A stretch of 64,000 nt of DNA from Diadema setosum (lineage: Eukaryota > Echinodermata > Echinoidea > Diadematoida > Diadematidae). The stretch is from contig NC_092686.1 of assembly GCF_964275005.1 (NCBI RefSeq), positions 18,304,547 to 18,368,546 of the forward strand, read 5' to 3'. This document shows, one piece after another, positions 35,601 through 45,600 of this stretch (position 1 is its first letter; every line of letters begins with the position of its first letter). Under the pieces are notes generated by a model that was given only the letters and a program-made list of their open reading frames with translations, did not search any database and was not told where the DNA came from. A program made the translations under genes and the position numbers.

Positions 35601-38600
35601 TTATGCAATGCCTGAAGGATTTTTTTTTTAACTTGATGTATGCATGTATAACCCAATATATATTCTGTGGGAAGTTTCTTGCCAAAAGGTCAAAGGTCAA
35701 GTGAAAGTGCTAAACTGCACTTCTTCCTCCATATCTCAAAAGTAACTCAAGGTATTATCATGAAACTTACATATTTATGCATGTTCTACCTGACAGTGAT
35801 TCTCTTTGGAACTGTGAGGTCAAAGGTCAAAGGCCAGGTTTAGATAATACTATTTTACCATTTGATACTGAAAATTATACTTTGCTCAATACCTTGAAAA
35901 TTACTCAATGCATAAACTTATAAAAGGGTCAAAAGTCAAGTAAAAATCATCAGTTCCCCCAAATACCTGCACTCTGATGTTTTAATCATTCATCCAATTG
36001 AACCTAGTTCTAGGAAAGTGAACATTCAGCACATTTGTGGCACACCTGTCATTTTAATATTTTGCCAATTGTGTGAAACTGTCATCACACATTGTCAACA
36101 CATTGTACTATAGACCTATTAGGAGAACCATGCATTATGGCGGAGGCATACACCAGTCGCCGTAGCGACATTTCTAGTTTTTCAATACTACCTAGTCCAA
36201 TATTCTATCAAGTACAGTGTACCTTGCAGACGTATTTTTACCAGTGTGATGGAATATGCAAATAGACACCTTGCCCCCAGCTGTCCAAGCTACCCCACCA
36301 CAAGTTTCTAATGTTCTCAGGTAAGAGTCTGCCAGAATGCATGGAAGGTGAACTTGCGATACTCGGGTGAGTGCGAGACCCCCGGGTCTCTTGTCTTCTG
36401 TTTGCGTTTGTTACATACTCAAAAAGCTGCATCACTTCAGTGATCCCTCGCAAATATCCCCAAGTTGAATTATCCTTTGGGTTTATGCCAGGTTCAAGTG
36501 TGTGCGTGTGTGTCACACACAAACACACTGCTATAGCTTCTGACCATTCGACCATTGAGAATTACGGGTTTCTGGGACGAACACTGAACTAGGGCTTTCT
36601 ATAGCTCAGTCTGTGTAGCATGGGGGTAGCAATCCGGAGGTCTCGGGTTCAAATCCCGATGGAATCCCATTTTCTTTGCTCATTTTTCCACTAGTTATTA
36701 TTTTCTGCACATTTCACTCATCTTAGCCAAAGGCTCAAGTGGACTATTGCAGTTGTCATTGTTGTCATGGTCATTGTCTGTCCTCTGTTGTGCATCATAC
36801 GTAAACTTTTTATGCCTCCGCCACGAAGTGTCGCCGGAGGCATTATGTTTTCGGGTTGTCCGTCCTTCCTAATCAATTTTGTGGACAGCGTATCTAAAAA
36901 ACTGTTAGAGGTATCCTAATGAAACTTGGCATATGTATGAGTGGATGAAGTTGTGCCTTTCAACTTTTGAGCACACATGCTCAAGGTCAAAGGTCAAAAG
37001 GTCAAGGTCAAATGCTCAAAATTTCACCATTTCCCCTATATCTATGCAATGTATGAAGGTATTTTCTTGAAACTTGGTGTATACATGAACTACCAAATAG
37101 AGATTCCCCAGAGAGAGCTTTGGGTCATGAGGTCAAAGGTCAAGTGAAAATGTTAAAATTTCACTTTTTTCTCCATATCTCACAGATATTTCAAGGTATT
37201 TTAATGGAACTTAGTATATGCATGTACTGACTGGCAGTGATCATGTAGGGAATTTAGGGGTCAGGGGGTCAAAGGTCAAGGTCAACTCATCAAAATGTCA
37301 TCATTTCTTTCTTATCTATGCAATGCCTGCAGGATTTTTTTTTTTCTTGAAACTTAGTGTAATACATGTATTACCCAATACAGAGTCTCTTGGAAGTTTC
37401 TTGCCAAAAGGTCAAAAGTCAAGTGAAAGTGCTAAATTTCACTTCTTTATATTATAAAAGGGTCAAAAGTTGGGTACAAATCCTCAAATCCCCAAATACC
37501 TGCACTCTTAGACAGTACAGCCATTCATACAAATAAACCTAATTCAAGGAAAGTGAACACTCAATGCATTTTTGACAAACCTGTCATTTTAATATTTTGC
37601 CAGTTACGTGAAACTGTCATCACACATTGTCAAGACATTGTGCTGTAGACCTATTCGGAGAACCATGCATTATGGCGGAGGCATACCAGTCGCCATAGCG
37701 ACATTTCTAGTTTGACTTCTTCTTGAAAAGCCCAAGATGTTTATGTCAAATTCAGGCATGACCCCATCAGGGCCCAATGGGGGCCAATTCCCAATGTTTT
37801 CATTATCTCCTTGAAACTGCATTGTCAAATATGTGGTTGTGACAGATTACTCTGTATTTCCTTCCAACCACAGATCTTCCAACCATTGCTGATGGAATAC
37901 TTCAGCTACAGTGAACTGAAGGAAATCAAGTCTGATGTGATCAAGAGGCACCAACAATTAACCAAGTACTGCCCTGAAGAAAAGGGGGACAACCAAATCA
38001 AAGGTAATCATGCAGGGTCGTTAAGTAGACTCCGTTAATGCATACTTTTTCAACATTCCCATCTGTGTTCAGCAATGCATTATTTTTCTACATATTTATC
38101 TGTGATTGTAAGCCATTTTGTACAATTAATTTAGTTCCAAATTGTAATTGTATACAAAATTGTATCAATTGTAATCAACCCAATAGCATAGGAGCAACAA
38201 ACACACCACCCTGGTTCGTTTGCTTTATCAAAGAAATATTCTTTGATTTATTGTTCACAAAGTTAAGTCATCTATCTACAGGCATGCAATCGGAGATAAC
38301 TCTTCATCTTGTAATTATCAGTACTTGTTAGTATCAAACAAAATTTTTGTCTTAATTAAAAATTGCTCAGTGATTGTTATACAATGTTTGTCTCTGATTT
38401 CTCAAATTCAAGACAAAATCCGTAGACAAGATTTCAGTGGAGTTCAGTCTTGATTTAGAAAGCTGAATGATGCACAGCTAGCATACACATTGATAACCAT
38501 TAACCTTATTCTGCTTGGGGGGGTCAAATTCACCCCCTCCACATTTCACGCCACGATTTCGCAACACGCAAAGATTTCGTTGCGTCGTTTCATGACTTTT

Positions 38601-39873
38601 TTCATTTAAGTCTCCTGCATATTTTGAGACCAAATTTGCGACGTCCGGGTACACTGTTCTGAAGTTACATAATGTTTTGCATAATGCATGTCAACCTGAA
38701 AACAGCTCAAATTCATGATATCGTGCGCAAATCCAATGCAAACTGTGGTTTGTTTTTTTGTTAAATTGATATAAATTGGATTATTTCAACTTTTAACCAT
38801 TTAAATTAATCAATTCTACGGTTTGGTTCTACTGTAGATAAGCTTGAAAAAGTGCCTGCCACAAATTTTGGCAAAATGAATAATAGAAAACAAAAGGTTG
38901 AAATACAATAAAATACATAAGAAATCGACAAAACAATAAAAAACAAAAGAAACTGATTTTTATTGTGCTATTTTTTTACAAGAAAATTGTTGGATGTGTC
39001 TTGAGGAACTCTGACACAAAACTTTAGCAATCCTTCAGTCTTTTTAATGGAGTTATAGGTGAAAAAATGATTTCATGCATAAATTTGCATAATTAATTAA
39101 CTAAAAATAAAAAGCAAATATTTTTCAATTGTATGACCATGCAGTCTTGTGGTTGACATCTGGCTCTATCTTCAGGCAAAATTTTGCGGCGATCACGCGA
39201 TCTGCGGCCGAGAACTGAAGGGGGGTCAAAATGACCCCCCCAAGTAAAATCTTGGTCTCAAATAGCCCAGTTAAAATAGGGTTAAGTTTTGTGATGGTAT
39301 CCATATTAACTGTAAGAATTGTTTATTCATTATTTGCTGTGCCTTACGAAATGACTGGCTGACTTTTTTGTTTGTTTGTTTTTTTAATTCTTTGCATTAA
39401 AAGCTGAGAAGGAGAGTGACTCCAAGGATCTGAGCTGTAACAGTGATAATGCAATCCTGGAACAGGAGGAGGATCTTGATGATGATGATGATGACAACAG
39501 TCTGAGTAAGATCCAGGGTCTGCCAATGGAAGTCCTCCTAAATATCTTCTCCTACCTTAACCCATGGGAGTTGAGCCAGTGCAGCATGGTGTGCTCTAGG
39601 TGGTCTTGCCTAGCTCGGGATCCCTGCCTCTGGAAACACCTTTCTCCAACGCGCTGGGCTAGAGGTTAGTGCTTGGCCAATGAAATTGAACACTTTTTGC
39701 CAGGGGTATGTATGTCATTGTGCTTGGTCTTTGTGCTGTGTAAAAAGATTGGCACTACAAAATATCCAGAATATGTTGGTGATTTGATGAATTGAAAAAA
39801 GAAGATGTATTTATTATGTATTTATTTATTTATTTATTTGTTTATTTATTTATTTATTTATTTGTTTGTTTGT

Positions 39874-39924
<51 letters not shown>

Positions 39925-42600
39925 TGTATTTATGTATTTATGTACTTATCTTTTTTTTATTTATCTATTTATTTACATTTATGGTTTGACATACCTGAAA
40001 AGAATGCCAATACACTCCAATTAGAAATTAAAATTATTTTTCAAAATTCTGTTAGTATGTATGTTTGAGTCTGACAGATGTTATTCTGAGTAATGTAGCT
40101 ATCTTTGGTTTTAAATATTAGTAATTGTTCATGGGATTATACTCATCGTAAATTGTCATGCCCCACCCCTCCAGATCTCTTATTACTTTTTTTCCCCTCG
40201 CTTTCTTTGTTGTTTATGTTAATACCCAAACACATCAGCATAAGATGAAGATGAATCTGACATTGTGTCTTAATTTTTGTTCGCATATTTGAGTAGAGTA
40301 TTTGTTTGAATGCATGAAGATGTACCAGGATATACAGCATATTTTCATTTTAAGTGTACTTTCAGCAGTCACATTGAGTCGCATTTGAGTTTATAGTAGC
40401 TGTATAGAACTGTGAACCAAAGTTATTTTACTTACGGTAAAAGTGGAAATTTTCGCAATGTTGAAGTTTTCGCGCATTTCGCGCAAGCAGAAGGTAGTGC
40501 GAAAATAAAAGCACGCAAATATTTTTGCTTGCTATGTATTCCAGTAGTTGATGTCTTGTTTATGCAGAATTAAAAACACGCGAAACTCTTTTCACCCGGT
40601 CGAGCGCGAAAAATTAGTCGTGTGAAAATATCCACTTTTTCAGTACTTTGCCTCACCGTCATGGTCTGCTGCTAACTGAAATAATGACTGGGGAAGGGAC
40701 ATAATAATTGTCCGAGAAATTTACAGAGTTCAGATGTTATATTAGATCATGATAGTGGACAATGGATGTTTGATTTGTGTGTGGCATCCCACCCCTCGCC
40801 ATGTACTTTTGCAGGTGACTGGCAGTTTCGTGCACCAGCCCAATTCCCAGATGACGATGAGGATGATCCGTATGACAGGGATGTGTACGTGGTCGTTGAT
40901 GAGGATGCAGACTTTGACGAGTCCACTTCCTCTGCACTGGAGAGTGACTCCAGCAATACCAGCGTGGCCAGTTACCGTGCCGCGTGCATTCGACATGAGG
41001 CACGTATGCTGGTAGCCATGGTGAGATATCTGCTCCCTTATGTTGGACAGGGAGTGGAAAGCCTCAATCTGGCCAAGAGCAAGGGAGTCACTAATGGTCT
41101 GGTGAGTAAAGACTTGAGTTATCATACACACTTTTATGTCATTAGTCTTAACTTGTCCATGTTTCATTTTTTGTTTTAAGAGTTTTTGTCTTGAATTTGT
41201 CCATGTGGGAAAGTGACTAGCCTCCTTAAGAGTTTAAGTGCAAAATGCCTACCATCATCAAGTGATTACAACACGCATGTCAATTACCCAATTAAGCGGT
41301 ACCTCATCATGCAGAGACTATTGCACCTGTACTGAACTGGTGATATTTTCACATTACAAATTGTTGCTGAAGTATGTTTCCTTTTTAACATAGAAAAACT
41401 CCTTTAATGGTTTATATTTATCAACATGTTTTTATCAATTTTACAATCTGTAGGTCTACAAATTGCTGACTCAATGCCCTAATCTACAGCATCTCAACTT
41501 GGCAGAAACTAAAGTGTCAGATATTGCTTTTAAAGGGTAAGTGAGGATATTATCGTAACCCTGTGAGATTGTTTTGTGCCAGGTATGTCTATAGTTTCAT
41601 CTGTAATATGAGTGAAAGGTGGACACTTGATTCCCTGTGGAGACTTCTAGCATGAAATTTCATTCGACAGTCCTAGAGCAATTCTTGTTGTTTTTTATGT
41701 GTATTGATGACGGACAGAAGTTAAAGTGGTTTTGCACCTCAAAGGGGAAGATTTACCTTTTAGCAACTCTTCCTGATGAAGGCAGTTACTTGAAAGTGAA
41801 AAATGTGGGCAATATTTTGGCAGCATTAGATAAAGCTATTCAAAAACATCAGTAAATCATTTGATACTTCATCCTGTGTCTGCCTCAAATATGACCCCCT
41901 TTTATGTGAGAGTGATATCATTGTAGAACTACAGTCAACCTTTGCTTAAATCGACCTCGCATAAGGCGAATAATCACCTAAGTCAAAGGTCTTTTGAAGT
42001 TGTCTTCTCTTTGTGTTCTATTGATTTTAATCTCTCAAAAGTCAAATTTTCTCAAAGTCGACACTATTCCTTCAGTCCAAATAGATTCAGCTTAGGCAAA
42101 GTTAGCTGTACTTTGTGTGAATAAATGTTCGGTAAATTTTACCTCTTTTCAGTTCCATGCTAGAAGTGACCTCTGTGACTCTGCAAAATGTATGATATTA
42201 GATCCTAGTTGTAGGATATCCTCATAATATGATAACCATCATTCATATTTGAAAGGCAGAATCTTTGTGTTTGCAAAATGAAAAATAGACTATTTCACTC
42301 ATTGTGACTGCAATGCAGTACAGGGGAACCCTGTCATAATGAGCTCACTTGCAACTAGGTACTGCTTTTAACAAGGTAAATTTGGCAAAATTGATTTTCC
42401 ATTGCTGTATTTAATTCTTCTCTTTTTAAGTTCATGTACAAATAGTACCTGTTATAACGAGGTATAGTTGGCAGTCCTGGTGCCCTTGTTATAACAGTGT
42501 TTGCCTGTATTGCGCTGTTTGTCCATTTTCTGTAGAACCGGAAATTATGCTCATTGCTTTCAGGTTGCTCATTGTTATGCTAGACTGAATAAAACTGGAA

Positions 42601-42639
<39 letters not shown>

Positions 42640-45600
42640 GTAGGTGATATAGATGAATGAGAGATTTAAGAGAATGATTAATTCACAGCACTCATTGCAT
42701 TTTGAAGCAAAGTGAAAGTGTTAATTAAAGGGATCGTATAGTTTTGGTTGAGACCTAATTTCAGGTTTCTAACATTTTGGTGAGATAATGAGAAACCTCA
42801 TATGAAATATGAAAGAGCATGTAATTTTATGAGGAATTCAATGTTTATTTGATGAAAATTGGTATTGAAATGGCCGAGATATCCAAAAAGAGCGATTCTA
42901 ACAAAGTGTGAGACCCACACTTTATTACAATCGCTTTGTTTTACTTTGTTTTTGGATGTTTCAGTCATTCCAAACCCGATTTTCATCAAATAAACTTTTA
43001 ATTCCTCTTAAACTGGTATGTTCTGTACTATACCATTTGAAGTGTTTTCTTGGTATCTTGTAAAAAGTTAAAAGCCCAATTCTCATCTCCACCAATACTG
43101 TACCATCCCTTTAAGGATTAGTTTCTTTTATACTTGGTTGGCTTTTCACAGTTGATATCAGTGTGTTACTCTGGCTCACAGAGGCTTATTTTTTTTAATT
43201 TGTCATTTTCTCTAGAGATGAAAAGGATGGATAAAATACAAAAAGACATTTAATCCAGTTGCTGGGCAACAGTTAGGATAGGAGAAGTAAAATGAAACAA
43301 AGACAAGGCATGTGAGATATAACATCTATTAATATGTTACAATGTAACATTGTTAATTGTCATCTACCAGGTTATGACTCTGCCAGTAACCATGTTTGTT
43401 TGATTGATGCTCTATTTGCTTTCCTCTTAGCCTGGGCAAACATGGCAGTGGATGCAAGCTTAGGCACCTTGATCTGTCTGGCTGCACCAACATCTCTGAT
43501 CTTACTCTCAAGAGATTGGCATCAATTTTGCAGGAGAAGGCACCGGTGCAAGCGGAGACTAAACGATTTGTACCATGCACACATGCAAAGAGCAGGGTTG
43601 CCAAGGATGAAACTCAGGCTTCATACTTTGAACATGTCAGTGACAAGAACGGTCGACCGCTGTATCGCTGCTCACCAAAAAAGACAGAAAAGGAATGCTC
43701 TGGCAGGTTTGCTTTTCACAATGAAAATGACAGAAAAGATATCCACAGGACAGCCCATTGCCTTGGTCACAAGAGCAGTGCAAATGACTCCTCACGTATA
43801 CATCCCATACCAGACAACTCTCCAAGGACTAGAGGCTGCTCTGGCAGCAGCTGTACAGACAGTAATAAAGGGAGCAGTTGTCATGGTAACCAAGATGACG
43901 TTGTCAACAATCGTGTCACTAAGGATGGTTGCTATGAGAGAAACCTGGAGTTCCTGAGCTTGTCAGGCTGCTATCGCATCACAGATAGTGGATTGAGGTA
44001 ACAAAAGAGTATGAGGTGCTAGATCAGGATGCCTGTTGATATACAACTGTTAGAGCCTCTGTTATTTATACCACATGAGGGTCTTCTCTTCAGAAAGAGA
44101 AAAAATACATATAAATATATAAAGTATATAAATAGATATTTTCTCAAGTGGCATTTTAGTGTTTGTTTTGTTATTTTTATTTCTTCCAGATACAATGAGC
44201 ACTAGGGTCCATTGGATATGCATGGGAAATGTACTTGATCAGTGAAAATGTACATGATCAGTGAACAAAGCCAAGTTATGAGACAAAAATTGTATGCATG
44301 AAAAATTGTGTGACAGCATTGTGCTGGGAATTTTTATATTAAGTCTATGCCAGTATTCCGGCTTGACCTACAGTTCCTAGTGGCTAGTATTTATACCCCC
44401 GCCACATTTGGTGTGAAGGGGGTATATAGGAATCACCATGATGTTGGTCAGGCGGTCGGTCGGTCGATCTGTTGCAAAATCTTGCATCGCGAACTCCTTC
44501 TACAGTTTTGAAGCAATTTAATTAAATGAAACTTAGGGTAAATGATGATATTGAGGTATAGATGTGCAAGACATGTTTTTTGTGTTCGTCGGACAATGCG
44601 TTGCCATGGTAACCACAATTTTTCCAAAACCTTGTGGAGGGAACTACTTCCATAGTATTTATGCAATCAATTTCAAAATTGGTATCTATGATGATCTATA
44701 GGTGTAGTTATGCAAGACACTCGTTGTGTTTGTACTTGACAAAGCGTTGCCATGGTAACCGCATGTTTTCTTCGAAATCCTGTGGAGTGAACAACTTCCA
44801 CAGTTTTGAAGCAATTGAAATCAAATTTGGTAGGCATTATGGCCTTGAGGCATAGATGTGGAACACATAATTTTTTGTGTTTGTCAGACAAAGCGTTGCC
44901 ATGGTAACCATAATTTTACCAAAACTTTGTGGATTGAATAACTTCCACATCATTTGAGCAATTAAGGTCAAATTTAGTATGATGATCGGGAGGTGTAGTT
45001 ATGCAAGACACCAATGTGTTAGTATAAGAAAAATGTGTTGCCATGGTAACCACTCATTTTTTTTTTTATCAAATTGAACCATTTAATCTATGAAGGTGAA
45101 ATTTGGTGTGTATGATGCTCTTTAAGTGTAGTTTTGCAAAATGTCCTTTGTATTTGTATCGGACAATGCATTGCCATGGTAACCGCATGTTTTTTTGTTT
45201 TTTTTTAATCCTGTGGAGTGAACTTCTTCCACAGTTTTCAAGCAATTGAAGCCAAATTTGGTAGGCATTATGGCCCTGAGGTATAGATGTGGAACACATA
45301 ATTTTTGTGTTTGTCACACAAACCGTTGCCATGGTAACCACACTTTTACCAAAACCTTGCAGATCGAATAACTTTTCCATCATTCAAGCAATTAAAGTCA
45401 AATTTAGTATGTATCATGATCTAGAAGTGTAGTTTTGCAAGACACCAATGTGTTAGTATAAGGAAAATGTGTTGCCATGGTAACCACTCATTTTTGTATC
45501 AAAATAAACCATTCAAGCAATGAAGGTCAAATTTGGTGTGTATGATGATCTTTAAGTGTAGTTATGCAAAATGTCCCTTGTGTTTGTATCAGACAATGCA

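Noticed and set aside
36595..36672. Functional tRNA gene
   Set aside because: Acceptor mismatch, extra bases before the D stem and no good anticodon stem.
39792..40068. Long open frames of alternating Ile/Tyr/Leu/Phe
   Set aside because: They translate a (TTTA)n microsatellite; all frames are open because the repeat lacks in-frame stops.
43334..43957. 207-codon open frame longer than neighbours
   Set aside because: It overlaps FBXL5 exon 8 in another phase; the exon frame is supported by FBXL5 similarity and splice sites.
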